Under the pieces are notes generated by a model. The model made no database searches. It was not told where the DNA came from and was given only the letters and a program-made list of their open reading frames with translations. Source: Kitasatospora sp. A2-31 (lineage in GTDB: Bacteria; Actinomycetota; Actinomycetes; Streptomycetales; Streptomycetaceae). From it: a stretch of 64,000 nt of DNA. Positions 52,420-60,583 of the stretch are shown here, piece by piece (the first letter of the stretch is position 1; the number at the start of each line of letters is the position of its first letter). Location of the stretch: contig NZ_JAKNTA010000004.1 in assembly GCF_022288725.1 (NCBI RefSeq), positions 654,104 to 718,103 on the forward strand, written 5' to 3'. The translations under genes were made by a program, and so were the position numbers.

Positions 52420-52719
52420 TCAGAGGACGCGTGCGAGGCTCCGGCACGCCAGACCGGCGAGGCGGCACCAGGCCCGTGCCACTGCGCCGGGCACCCGGTA
52501 CCAGGCCAGGCCGAACGGCAGGGCGATGGCGAACCACGACGGCGGTGCCATCTCACCGGGCCGCTGCGCCCCCTCCCGCGCCCACCGGCGGCACCGTTCG
52601 ACCCCGCGGCCGGTCCAGTCCGCGCAGTGGTCGGCCCGGCCCGCCCAGCTCGCCGCGGCGTCCAGCAGCCGGGCGCGCCGGTCGCCGCGCCGCCGCCGCA
52701 GCCCGGGCCCGGTCACCAC
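52420..52719 (-). CDS. possible small coupled protein with one hydrophobic segment
   Basis: A 99-aa reading frame beginning with overlapping GTGs (52719 and 52716) inside the last codons of the NTPase gene, behind GGAGCG. It is basic with an Arg-rich N-terminus, a Trp-rich middle (WAGRADHCADWTGRGVERCR) and one membrane-compatible stretch (PSWFAIALPFGLAWYRVPG). No family was recognised. Tight start-stop overlap favours a real gene, but high GC content makes chance frames common. Confidence 0.4.
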   Translation of the reverse strand: MVTGPGLRRRRGDRRARLLDAAASWAGRADHCADWTGRGVERCRRWAREGAQRPGEMAPPSWFAIALPFGLAWYRVPGAVARAWCRLAGLACRSLARVL

Positions 52720-53249
52720 CGCTCCAGCCGCGCCGCCAGCCACTCCGGGAGGGCGTCCCGGTTCGCCCGGCTCACCTGGAGGAGCTCGACGTCGGCGCGC
52801 CGCTTGAGCTCGTCGGTGAACGCGCCGGGCTGCGCGTGCACGGTGGCGACCACGTCGACCTCGCCGGCGAACAGCTCCCGGACGGCCTCCTGGAACGGCG
52901 GGTACGCCAGTTCCATCCGCCCGAGCTCGTCGACGAGCACCAGCCCCGTCGCCGCCCCCGACGCGGCGGTCGGCTCCCACACCAGGGACGGCATCGCCAG
53001 CCGCTCCATCACCCCGAGGTCGACCCCGTACCGCCCGACCCGCGGCGGGCCCGGGAGCGCGACGTGCGCGAGCACACCCCGCCGGCCCGCCAGCGTCTCC
53101 AGGGCGAACCCGACCCGGGCACCGCCCTCGCGGATCTCCTCGGTGGTGAACCCGACGGCCTCGCCCGCACGCAGCAGTGCCGCCAGCCGGCGGATCGCGG
53201 TCGTCTTCCCGCTGCCGGGGCGCCCCTCCAACAGAATCCTCGTCGCCAT
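52713..53249 (-). CDS. THEP1-like nucleoside-triphosphatase
   Basis: A 178-aa P-loop NTPase. Walker A LLEGRPGSGKTTAIRRLAAL comes directly after the ATG, GFTTEEIREGGARVGF matches the THEP1 (NTPase_1) family, and Walker B is LVLVDELGRMEL, followed by VVATVHAQ. The family hydrolyses NTPs with broad specificity, and its physiological role is unclear. The length is typical. The gene's end overlaps the small downstream reading frame. Confidence 0.88.
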   Translation of the reverse strand: MATRILLEGRPGSGKTTAIRRLAALLRAGEAVGFTTEEIREGGARVGFALETLAGRRGVLAHVALPGPPRVGRYGVDLGVMERLAMPSLVWEPTAASGAATGLVLVDELGRMELAYPPFQEAVRELFAGEVDVVATVHAQPGAFTDELKRRADVELLQVSRANRDALPEWLAARLERW

Positions 53250-53396
53250 CGCGTGCTCCGCGCCGTGGGCGGTGGGTGGCTCGGGCTCAGGACCTGGCTC
53301 CCGCGGCCCTGCTCCCAGGCTCCCACCGCAGCGCCCGGCGGGGCCACCGGGCGGTGCGGGCGGCCGGGTCCGCCGGCCCCCGCGAGAGCCCACAGC

Positions 53397-53431
53397 GGCC
53401 CGCCGCCGGCGCCCGGGAGCGGCGGCGGCGG
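53397..53431 (-). terminator. hairpin terminator after the serine hydrolase gene
   Basis: A perfect 12-bp stem (GGCCCGCCGCCG/CGGCGGCGGGCC) with an 11-nt loop lies about 40 bp past the stop of the leftward serine hydrolase gene. Confidence 0.7.
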
Positions 53432-53470
53432 GCCCGACGGCACGCGGCCGCCGAATCCTCAGCCGCTCGG

Positions 53471-54832
53471 CTACTTCGTCGGCGTGGGGAGGAAGTAGAC
53501 GTTGTCCGGCGTCACGATCTTGGTGACGGCCTGGCCGAAGAGGGTGCTCGGCTCGTGCCCGTCGGTGAGGATGTCGGTGTTGAGCACCACCACCAGGGTC
53601 GCGTCCTGCTCGGGCAGGTAGAGCACGAGGCTCTCATACCCCGGCAGCGAGCCGTTGTGGCCGATCCACCCCTGGACGTCGAACAGTCCGAGGCCGTAGC
53701 CCGCGCCGGGGATGCCGGCGCCCAGGAACTTGGTGCGCTCCGCCTGCGTCTCGGGCGAGAGCAGCGTGCCGGTGGCGAGGTCCTTGGCCCAGCGCCTGAG
53801 GTCGTGGACGTCGGAGATCATCGCCCCGGCCGCCCAGCCCCAGCTCGGGTTCCAGTCCGTGGCGTCCACCGTCGCGCCGTCGAGGGTCTGGTTGGTGTAG
53901 CCGTGCGCGTGCGGGTCGGGGAACTCCGCTCCCTCGGGGAACAGGGTGTGGCGCAGGCAGCTCGGGTCGATCACCCGGTCCTGGATGAACTCCTCCAGGG
54001 AGATGCCGCTCACCTTCTCGACGAGCAGGCCGAGCAGGATGTAGTTGCTGTTGTTGTACAGGAACTGCGTCCCCGGCGGGGCGACGTTGGGGTGCTTGTA
54101 GCCGTAGGCGAGCAGCTCGTCCGGGGTGAAGGGCCTGGTGGGGTTCGACTCCAGGGCCTTGATGAAGTCCGGGTCCGCGGAGTACGGGAACAGGCCGCTG
54201 CGCATCTCGGCGAGGTTGCGCACGGTGATGCGGTCGCCGTCGGGGACGCCGGCGATGTACTTCGAGATCGGGTCGTCGAGCCCCACCAGCCCGTCGTCGA
54301 CCAGCTCCAGCACGGCGGTGGCGGTGAAGGTCTTGGTGACGCTGCCGATCCTCATGAAGAGGTCGTCCGTCATCGGGGCGCCGGTCTTCTTGTCGGCGAC
54401 GCCGAAGGAGCGGAGGTAGTGGCCCTTGCCCGGCAGCCAGAGCCCGACGGTCACCCCGGGCACGCCCGTCCTGGCCATCGTCTCCTTGATCGCCGCGTCG
54501 AGTTTGGCCGCGACCTCGGGGCTCAGCTCCGCCGACAGCCCGTCCGCGTCCGCGGCGGCGTCCGCGTCCTGGCGCCGGTCCTCGCGCTGCTCGTCACCGC
54601 GGGCGTGGTCGTGGCGGTGTCCGTGCCCGTGCTCGTGGTGGTGCGCGCGGGCGCGCCCGTGCTCGTGGTCGGCTCCGTGCCGGTGGCCGTGGCCGTGGGT
54701 GGCGGCCACCCCGGGCACCGCCGCGTTCGCCGGGGTCGCCGCCACCGGTATCAGTCCCGCGACGGCTATGGCCGTGACGACCAGGCCGCGGCGGGCTCTC
54801 GTGTTCCGACGGTGGGGCAGCGCTCGGGTCAT
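53471..54832 (-). CDS. secreted serine hydrolase (beta-lactamase/D-Ala-D-Ala carboxypeptidase fold) with His-rich segment
   Basis: A 453-aa exported enzyme. The signal peptide spans residues 1-~38 (RRGLVVTAIAVAGLIPVAAT, cleavage near ANA-A). Residues 46-76 are strongly His-rich (HGHGHRHGADHEHGR..., HHHEHGHGHRHDH). The catalytic domain follows, with the SxxK motif GSVTKTF (Ser164, Lys167), the YxN motif QFLYNNSNY, and the HxG-type WIGHNGSLPGYES. It belongs to the class C beta-lactamase-like family of DD-peptidases, esterases and related hydrolases. Substrate unknown. GAGGAC lies upstream of ATG 54832. The His cluster may bind metal. Confidence 0.88.
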   Translation of the reverse strand: MTRALPHRRNTRARRGLVVTAIAVAGLIPVAATPANAAVPGVAATHGHGHRHGADHEHGRARAHHHEHGHGHRHDHARGDEQREDRRQDADAAADADGLSAELSPEVAAKLDAAIKETMARTGVPGVTVGLWLPGKGHYLRSFGVADKKTGAPMTDDLFMRIGSVTKTFTATAVLELVDDGLVGLDDPISKYIAGVPDGDRITVRNLAEMRSGLFPYSADPDFIKALESNPTRPFTPDELLAYGYKHPNVAPPGTQFLYNNSNYILLGLLVEKVSGISLEEFIQDRVIDPSCLRHTLFPEGAEFPDPHAHGYTNQTLDGATVDATDWNPSWGWAAGAMISDVHDLRRWAKDLATGTLLSPETQAERTKFLGAGIPGAGYGLGLFDVQGWIGHNGSLPGYESLVLYLPEQDATLVVVLNTDILTDGHEPSTLFGQAVTKIVTPDNVYFLPTPTK

Positions 54833-55095
54833 CTCGAATGTCCTCGTTCCGAATGGGTGTCCAGCTCTTGCTGCGATCGTCGGCGGCGGATCCCGCCGGG
54901 ACGACTCTGACGAGCTGTACGGGTGACAAGGCATCGGATGACTCGGGCGCCGGTGGGGGCCGGCGCGCCGTTCCCCGGTACCGTGCGCGCCGGCGGGCCG
55001 CCGCCGCAGGGGATTCACTCGTTCGAGTGTGGTCCCTTCGGCGGCGGCGCCTCCGTCGGCGTGGTGGAACCGGGACCGGGGAGTCCGGCGGACGG

Positions 55096-55788
55096 TCAGC
55101 CCTCCGCGGCCGCGGGGGGTGCTCCGCGGGGCACGAGGGCGGCGGAGACGGCCTCGCTCTTGACCAGCCACGCCACCCCGAACGCGAAGACGGAGACCGC
55201 CTCGCCGGCGTACATCGGGGTGAGCGGCGAGTCCCAGGTGAGGCGGAGAACGGCCCCGACCGCGACCACGGCGAGGCACGCCACGATGGTCCAGCCGCAG
55301 ACCAGGTACACCCGGTCGGCGGCGGTCCGGCGCCCGCCGGCGCTCCGGGAGTCGGAGAACAGCCGGAGGCAGAAGTAGGCGAGCACCCCGAACAGCCCCG
55401 CCGCGAAGCCGAGATGGAGCGTCCCGACGACCTTCTGCGTGGTCGTCGGGTCCGGTGTGATCGACGCCGGCGGCTCGGCGGGGAAGCACGCCACCAGGAC
55501 CGCGAGGACGCCGGCCACCGAACTGAGCCGGTCCTCCCGTCGGTCGTGGCGGTAGCAGATCAGGAAGACGCCGATGGCGCAGAGGCCGCCGACGAAGACG
55601 TTGCGCATGTGGGTGTAGTAGGAGGCGCTCATCGAGCTGAGCAGGGCGACGTGGGAGGAGGTGAGGATGTTGCCCACGGGAAGGACGATCGGCAGGAGGA
55701 ACCCGATGACGCCGACGCCCCGGCGCAGGCGCCGCACGGTCGCCCCGTCCTGGGCTTGGAAGGTGACGAGGGGAGGTTGATCGGCCAT
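55096..55788 (-). CDS. DUF998-like integral membrane protein
   Basis: A 230-aa protein with about six membrane helices (VGVIGFLLPIVLPVGNIL, NVFVGGLCAIGVFLICY, LSSVAGVLAVLVACFPAE, FAAGLFGVLAYFCLRLF, YLVCGWTIVACLAVVAVG, AVSVFAFGVAWLVKSEA). The SMSASYYTHMRNVFVG segment after helix 1 is characteristic of DUF998-type proteins. Function is unknown. The start at ATG 55788 follows AAGGGGG and gives a short cytoplasmic N-terminus; further upstream the frame is not membrane-protein-like. Confidence 0.82.
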   Translation of the reverse strand: MADQPPLVTFQAQDGATVRRLRRGVGVIGFLLPIVLPVGNILTSSHVALLSSMSASYYTHMRNVFVGGLCAIGVFLICYRHDRREDRLSSVAGVLAVLVACFPAEPPASITPDPTTTQKVVGTLHLGFAAGLFGVLAYFCLRLFSDSRSAGGRRTAADRVYLVCGWTIVACLAVVAVGAVLRLTWDSPLTPMYAGEAVSVFAFGVAWLVKSEAVSAALVPRGAPPAAAEG

Positions 55789-56126
55789 GACGGCCCCCTT
55801 GACGGCCTGAGGCTGGGTGGGTCGCGGCCGGACGGGGCCGCACACCAGGCACGGTGGTCGCTGCGGGATGTACCCGTACGACCGGCCCGGGAACCCGCAC
55901 CCGCCCGATCGTTGGGCAACCGTGACAGGGCGTTGCACGGCCCGGTCGGCCGGGTCGGGGACCGTGGCTCCGCTCGCGCCGGCGGCGGGAAATCCGGAAC
56001 CGGATACACGGAATGCGCGGCTGGCAGGAAATTGACGAAGGCCGATCCGGCTTCTTGCCGAGGCCGACGGCAGGCCCGTACTCTCGCTCCGTCATTGGTC
56101 CGTGCACCACATCCGGAGGGTCGATT
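55789..56126. other. divergent intergenic region, no gene seen
   Basis: 338 bp between the leftward membrane protein and the rightward small protein. It presumably holds both promoters. AT-richer text near 55985-56040 and 56085-56125 is consistent with that, but no confident -35/-10 pair was identified. Confidence 0.3.
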
Positions 56127-56303
56127 GTGGACGAGTCCGAGTGGGTGCTCCGGCGGCTTTCCCGGGCCGTCGGCCCCGTGCCGGCCGACCTGACCGCACA
56201 GGTCAAGGAGCTGATCCGGCTGGAGTTCGCAGCGGAAAGTGTGCCCGGTGGCGCACATTTCCTGAAGGGCGCGACGGACCGTTCGACCGAGGGAGACCGT
56301 TAG
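56127..56303 (+). CDS. small acidic protein of unknown function
   Basis: A 58-aa protein starting at GTG 56127 behind a good CCGGAGGG site: MDESEWVLRRLSRAVGPVPA, then DLTAQVKELIRLEFAAESVP, two likely amphipathic helices. No family was recognised. A short AGGGAG/CTCCCT dyad with three Ts overlaps its end (56290-56313). It could be a stand-alone small regulator or a leader unit for the downstream peptide cluster, 385 bp away. Confidence 0.5.
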   Translation: MDESEWVLRRLSRAVGPVPADLTAQVKELIRLEFAAESVPGGAHFLKGATDRSTEGDR

Positions 56304-56687
56304 GCCTCCCTTTCGGATCTTGGCGGACCCGGCCGAAATCGCCCGGTGGGCCCGGAGTAGGTCGGAGACGATCCGTCAGCACGTGAGTTCGGGAAATGCG
56401 GTTCGGCCGCCTTCCCGGGGTTGTCGGGGTACGGCTCCCGAATCGGCGGCGCGGCGACTCGCGAGCCGCCGGAGTCCGGGCGACCCGCGAGCTGCCCGAG
56501 GCCGGTCCGGCGAGCTGCCGCAGTCCGTCCCCGGCCGACCGGCGCCTTCGCGGCGGCCTCGACCGCCGCCGGCGCGGCGGCCCTGCTCGGCCGGCGACCG
56601 CAGAGCGGATGAGGAGCCGACGGAGAGGTGGCCCGGACAGCATGGTGGGGCGACTCGAACAGCGGGTCGAACCCACAAGGAGGTCAC
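56304..56687. other. upstream region of the Cys-rich peptide gene
   Basis: 384 bp without a credible gene, directly before the precursor peptide. It presumably carries the promoter and 5' leader of the peptide cluster. No recognisable -10/-35 or heptamer array was found, although the region ends in a canonical AAGGAGG ribosome site (56677-56683). Confidence 0.4.
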
Positions 56688-56927
56688 ATGACCAGGACCC
56701 TCACGTCGCTCGGCGACAAGATGCTGGGCGCGCTGCTGAAGCAGAAGAAGGCCGGCGCCTGCGTGCCCCCGGACTACTGCGGTGTCGTCGCCTGTACCTC
56801 GCGGAGCGGTTACTGCTCGGGCGGCTGGTGGTGGCAGCCGATGTGCAACGGCTACTACAACTGCCAGGGCGTCTGCAAGGGCACCGGCGGCCTCCAGTAC
56901 AACAAGAAGGTCGCGTACGGCTGCTGA
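56688..56927 (+). CDS. 8-Cys precursor peptide, putative disulfide-rich exported peptide
   Basis: A 79-aa peptide. Residues 1-~23 form a basic amphipathic leader (MTRTLTSLGDKMLGALLKQK). The core, residues ~24-79, has eight cysteines at 25, 31, 36, 43, 53, 59, 63 and 79, the last being the C-terminal residue, three consecutive Trp (47-49, GGWWWQPMCNGYYNC) and many Gly/Tyr/Asn. An even Cys number, downstream thioredoxin-like and MauE-like genes, an ABC exporter and a signal peptidase point to a secreted, disulfide-bonded peptide such as a bacteriocin or signalling peptide. No lanthionine or radical-SAM enzyme is adjacent. The ribosome site AAGGAGGT is perfect. The family is unknown to me. Confidence 0.8.
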   Translation: MTRTLTSLGDKMLGALLKQKKAGACVPPDYCGVVACTSRSGYCSGGWWWQPMCNGYYNCQGVCKGTGGLQYNKKVAYGC

Positions 56928-56937
56928 CGATCCCGAG

Positions 56938-56966
56938 GGCGGGGGCCGTTCCCGGCGGCCCCCGCC
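56938..56966 (+). terminator. hairpin between precursor and thioredoxin gene
   Basis: A perfect 11-bp stem (GGCGGGGGCCG/CGGCCCCCGCC) with a 7-nt loop lies 10 bp after the precursor stop. It is probably a partial terminator or mRNA-stabilising hairpin, giving excess precursor over maturation proteins. Confidence 0.7.
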
Positions 56967-57001
56967 CCCGTCGCCACTGCCCGGCCCAGAGAGGAACCGA
57001 C

Positions 57002-57577
57002 ATGCTCACCGCCCTCATCGTTCTCGCCGTCGTGCTCGGCACCGCCACCGCGGCCAACCTCGTCCTCACCTTCGCCGTCATCCGCAGGCTGCGGACACTG
57101 GAGGAGGGCGGCGGCACGGGCGCGCCCGACGCCCTGCCCGCGATCGGCACCGCCGTCGGAGAGTTCTCCGCCACGACGACCTCCGGGGAGGAGGTCACCG
57201 CGGCCGACGTGGCGGTCGGCGACGCCTTCGCCGGCTTCGTCATGGTCGGCTGCACGCCCTGCGGCACCCTGATCGAGTCCCTGGCCGGCGGCGCCGCCAC
57301 CGGGGCCGCCGACCCGCTCTTCTTCGTCGTCGGCGACCCGGAGAGCCCCGAGACCCGCAGGATGACCGCCGCCCTCGGCCCCGTCGGCCGGGTGGCCGTC
57401 GTCGCCGAGAGGTCCGCGGCCACCGCCGCCTTCGGCCAGGTCGACGCCTTCCCCACGCTGCTGAGGATCAAGGACGGCGTGATCGCCGCAGCCGGCCACG
57501 AGCTGGGCGACGTCGTGCCGGCCCCGGCCCACCGCACGGCGCCCGCCCGCCCGGCACTGGTCGGGGAACGGGTGTGA
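57002..57577 (+). CDS. membrane-anchored TlpA/MauD-like thiol-disulfide oxidoreductase
   Basis: A 191-aa protein with an N-terminal membrane anchor (MLTALIVLAVVLGTATAANL) and an extracytoplasmic thioredoxin-like domain: FVMVGCTPCGTLIE carries the CxxC active site (Cys-Thr-Pro-Cys), and VDAFPTLLRI the cis-Pro loop. The layout is that of MauD, which assists disulfide formation in methylamine dehydrogenase small subunit, and of TlpA-like proteins. Here it probably forms or shuffles the disulfides of the 8-Cys peptide. GAGAGGAAC precedes the ATG. Its end overlaps the ABC gene start (GTGA). Confidence 0.87.
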   Translation: MLTALIVLAVVLGTATAANLVLTFAVIRRLRTLEEGGGTGAPDALPAIGTAVGEFSATTTSGEEVTAADVAVGDAFAGFVMVGCTPCGTLIESLAGGAATGAADPLFFVVGDPESPETRRMTAALGPVGRVAVVAERSAATAAFGQVDAFPTLLRIKDGVIAAAGHELGDVVPAPAHRTAPARPALVGERV

Positions 57578-59562
57578 CCACGACCGTCCTGGGGCGGGTC
57601 CGGACCGCGGCCGCCGCGCTGCGCCTCGGCTGGCGGGCCTCCCGCGGCGGGATCCTGCTCCAGCTCCTGCTCGCCCTGCTCACCGGCGCGCTCCCGGCCG
57701 CGATGGCCTACGTCACCAAACTGCTCGTCGACGACCTCGCCGGCGCGGGAGGGCCCGGCGCGGCCGACGGCACCCGGGTGGCGTGGCTCGCGGCCGCGGG
57801 CGCCGCCCTCGCCGGCGCGACCGCCGTGCTCAACCACGTCACGGCGCTGATCACCGCCGCCGTCGGCCGCGCCGTGAACATCGAGGTGCAGGACCGGCTC
57901 TACGAACGGGTCAACGCCTACCGCGGGTTGCGACCGTTCGAGGATCCGGCCACCCAGGACCGCATCCGGCTGGCCGAGACCGCGGCCCAGGGCGCCCCGC
58001 ACGACGTCCTCGACTTCCTGCTCGACTCGGTCCGCAGCACCGCCACGATCACCGGCTTCCTCGGCACCGTGCTGGTGTTCTGGCCCCCGATGGGCGCGCT
58101 GCTGGTGCTCTGCGTCGCGGTTTCCGCCGCCGGCCACCTGCGTACCTCCCGGGGCATGGCCGACACCGCCGCCGCCGTCGTCCCCGCCGCCCGCCGGCAG
58201 TACTTCTACCGGATGCTGCTCACCGACCCCCGGGCCGCCAAGGAGATCCGCCTCTTCGGCACCGGCCCGCTGTTCCGGCAGCGCGCGCTCGACGGCCTCC
58301 GAGAGACCACCGGCGCCGGCCTGGCCGCGCTGCGCCGCAGCGTCCTCGTCCAGTCCGGGCTCGCCCTGCTCACCGCGGCCGCCGCCGGCACCGCGGCGGT
58401 CGTCGTGGCCCGCCAGGTGCTCGCCGGCCGGATCACCCTCGGCGACATGACGCTGTTCACCGCCGCGGTGGCCGCCGTGCAGGGCGCGCTCTCCTCGATC
58501 GTGATGCAACTCGGCCGCGCCGAGGAGGCGTTGCGGCTCTTCGGCCACTACCTCGGACTGCTCGCCTCGCCCGCCGACCTCGCCGACGGTACGCACGTCC
58601 CCGCCCCGCTGCGCGAGGGCATCACCTTCGAGGACGTCTGGTTCCGTTACACCCCCGACGCCCCCTGGGCGCTGCGCGGCGTCGACCTGCACCTCCCGCA
58701 CGGCCGCGCGGTCGGCCTGGTCGGCGTCAACGGCGCCGGCAAGAGCACCCTGGTCAAACTGCTCTGCCGGTTCTACGACCCGGAGCGCGGGCGCATCCTG
58801 TGGGACGGCGTCGACATCCGCACGATGCCGGTCGACGAGTTGCGCCGCAGGATCGGCGCGACCTTCCAGGACTTCATGACGTACGACCTGACCGCCGCCG
58901 AGAACATCGGCCTGGGCGCGCCCGAGCACCGGGAGGACCTCGACCGGATCCGCGCCGCCGCGGCCCGCGCCGGCATCGACGGGACCCTGGAACGGCTGCC
59001 CCGCGGCTACCGCACCCTGCTCAGCCGGACGTTCACCGACGAGGACGAGCACGACGGCGTCTCGCTCTCCGGCGGTCAGTGGCAGCGCGTCGCCCTCGCC
59101 CGCTCCCTGATGCGGGAGGACGCCGAACTGCTCGTCCTGGACGAGCCCAGCTCCGGCCTCGACGCGCTCGCCGAGCGGGAGGTGCACCAGGCGCTGCGCC
59201 GCCACCGGGCCGGGCGCACCAGCCTGCTGATCTCGCACCGGCTCGCCGCCCTGCGCGAGGCGGACCTGATCGTGGTGCTCTTCGAGGGCCGGGTCGTGGA
59301 GCGCGGCCGCCACGACGAGCTGGTGGCCCTCGACGGCCGGTACGCGGAGCTGTTCGCCGCGCAGGCCGAGGGCTACCGCGAGGTCGGCGACTCCGTCGCC
59401 CAGGGGGACGGTGCCGAGAAGATGCATGCCGTGGCCGGAGGTGCCGTGGGGGAGCATGCCGTGGGTGGAGGTGCCGCCGCCGACGGTGACAGCCCCGTCG
59501 TCGAGGCTGCGGACGCCGTGCCGCTGCACGTTGCCGCGGCCCGAGCCGGAGGAGTGCGATGA
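57574..59562 (+). CDS. ABC exporter (fused TMD-NBD) for the peptide
   Basis: A 662-aa half-transporter. Six membrane helices span ~25-330 (LLQLLLALLTGALPAAMAY, ITGFLGTVLVFWPPMGALLV, SGLALLTAAAAGTAAVVVAR), then the ATPase: Walker A LVGVNGAGKSTLVKLLCRFY, Q-loop ATFQDFMTYDLTAAENIGLG, signature VSLSGGQWQRVALAR, Walker B ELLVLDEPSSGLDALAE, and LLISHRLAAL. It has no N-terminal C39 peptidase domain, so the leader is presumably removed by the adjacent signal peptidase. A ~55-residue tail (KMHAVAGGAVGEHAVGGGAA) is unusual. Its start overlaps the thioredoxin gene; its stop overlaps the peptidase start. Confidence 0.9.
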   Translation: MTTTVLGRVRTAAAALRLGWRASRGGILLQLLLALLTGALPAAMAYVTKLLVDDLAGAGGPGAADGTRVAWLAAAGAALAGATAVLNHVTALITAAVGRAVNIEVQDRLYERVNAYRGLRPFEDPATQDRIRLAETAAQGAPHDVLDFLLDSVRSTATITGFLGTVLVFWPPMGALLVLCVAVSAAGHLRTSRGMADTAAAVVPAARRQYFYRMLLTDPRAAKEIRLFGTGPLFRQRALDGLRETTGAGLAALRRSVLVQSGLALLTAAAAGTAAVVVARQVLAGRITLGDMTLFTAAVAAVQGALSSIVMQLGRAEEALRLFGHYLGLLASPADLADGTHVPAPLREGITFEDVWFRYTPDAPWALRGVDLHLPHGRAVGLVGVNGAGKSTLVKLLCRFYDPERGRILWDGVDIRTMPVDELRRRIGATFQDFMTYDLTAAENIGLGAPEHREDLDRIRAAAARAGIDGTLERLPRGYRTLLSRTFTDEDEHDGVSLSGGQWQRVALARSLMREDAELLVLDEPSSGLDALAEREVHQALRRHRAGRTSLLISHRLAALREADLIVVLFEGRVVERGRHDELVALDGRYAELFAAQAEGYREVGDSVAQGDGAEKMHAVAGGAVGEHAVGGGAAADGDSPVVEAADAVPLHVAAARAGGVR

Positions 59563-60041
59563 ACCCCCTTCCCCTGACCGCCGCCGTCACCGCCGGGGCG
59601 CTGGCGGGGGCCGTGGCGACAGCGCTGCTGCTGCGCCGCCGCTTCGAGCTGGTCGACGTCCAGGGCGGCAGCATGGAGCCCACCCTGCGCGACGGCGACC
59701 GGGTGCTGGTGCGCCGCACCCGGGTGTTCCGTCGCGGCGACGTCGTGGTCTTCCCCGTGCCGGACGGTCCGCGCGACCCGGAGGACGCGCCCTGGCTGGT
59801 GAAGCGGGTGAGCGGCGTGGCGGGCGATCCGGCCGCGGACGGCTGCCCCGCGGTGCCGCCCGGTCACCTCGCAGTCCTCGGCGACAACCCGCGCAGCCTG
59901 GACTCGCGCACCTTCGGCACCGTTCCGAGCCGCACCGCCCTCGGGGTGGCCGTTCGCCGGATGTCCCGCGACGGGCGGCCCGCACAGTCCCTGAACCGAT
60001 CGGGCCGCGGGACGAACCACGGTTCGAGGAGGACCGCATGA
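59559..60041 (+). CDS. S26-family signal peptidase-like protease
   Basis: A 160-aa membrane-anchored serine protease of the LepB/S26 type. The anchor is LTAAVTAGALAGAVATALLL, the Ser nucleophile lies in VQGGSMEPTLRDGDRVLV, the general-base Lys in WLVKRVSGVAGD, and the family box is LAVLGDNPRSLDSRTFG. Embedded in the operon, it likely cleaves the peptide leader outside the membrane, replacing the peptidase domain missing from the ABC exporter. It is coupled to the ABC gene by ATGA and to the MauE-like gene by ATGA. Confidence 0.9.
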   Translation: MNPLPLTAAVTAGALAGAVATALLLRRRFELVDVQGGSMEPTLRDGDRVLVRRTRVFRRGDVVVFPVPDGPRDPEDAPWLVKRVSGVAGDPAADGCPAVPPGHLAVLGDNPRSLDSRTFGTVPSRTALGVAVRRMSRDGRPAQSLNRSGRGTNHGSRRTA

Positions 60042-60562
60042 CGATGCTGCAACTCACCGCCCGCGCCCTGCTGGTGGTGGTCTTCTTGGCCGCCCTGGTC
60101 AGCAAGGCGCGCAGCCGCTCCGCGCTGGCCGCGTTCACCGCCGACCTGGCCGACTTCCGCTGGCTGCCCGCCGCGTTGCGGTGGGCGACCGCCGTCGGCG
60201 TGATCGCCGCCGAGGTGGCGGCCGTGGTGCTGCTGGCCACCGTGCGGCAGCTCGGCGCGGTGGCCGTGCTGGTGCTGCTGACCGGGTTCACCGCCGCGAC
60301 CCTGCAGGCCGGGCGGGCGGCGGACTGCCGCTGCTTCGGCGCGGCGAAGCCCGCCGCCCGTGGCACCGCCCGGGGCTTCGTCCTGCGCAACTGCCTGCTC
60401 GCCGCCGCCGCGCTCGCCGTGGCGCTGGCCCCCGGCGGTGCCGTGGCCCCGGCCCTGACGGCGGCTGCCCTGGCGGTGGGCGCCGGTGCGGGCGCCGTGA
60501 TCGTCCGGTGGGACGACATCGCCTACCTGTTCCAGGGCCCGGCCGCGCCCCGCCGCCCCTGA
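60038..60562 (+). CDS. MauE-like membrane redox partner
   Basis: A 174-aa protein with four to five membrane helices. It has the MauE/DoxX-type pattern: start LTARALLVVVFLAALVSKAR, LAAFTADLADFRWLP, and the periplasm-side ADCRCFGA motif, corresponding to the conserved Cys pair of MauE family members. These proteins are thought to supply oxidising equivalents to MauD-type thioredoxins, much like DsbB or VKOR do for DsbA. With the TlpA-like gene it forms a complete disulfide-making pair. It is the last gene of the operon. Confidence 0.85.
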   Translation: MTMLQLTARALLVVVFLAALVSKARSRSALAAFTADLADFRWLPAALRWATAVGVIAAEVAAVVLLATVRQLGAVAVLVLLTGFTAATLQAGRAADCRCFGAAKPAARGTARGFVLRNCLLAAAALAVALAPGGAVAPALTAAALAVGAGAGAVIVRWDDIAYLFQGPAAPRRP

Positions 60563-60583
60563 TGTTCCGGCGCCTCCGCCACA

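Noticed and set aside
56640..56687. tRNA-like GGTTCGA on the minus strand before the Cys-rich peptide
   Set aside because: No acceptor or anticodon stems; chance match just ahead of the ribosome site.
56688..60562. Lanthipeptide, lasso or thiopeptide cluster
   Set aside because: No LanB/C/M/KC, B/C lasso proteins, YcaO or radical-SAM genes are adjacent, and the precursor core is dominated by paired cysteines.
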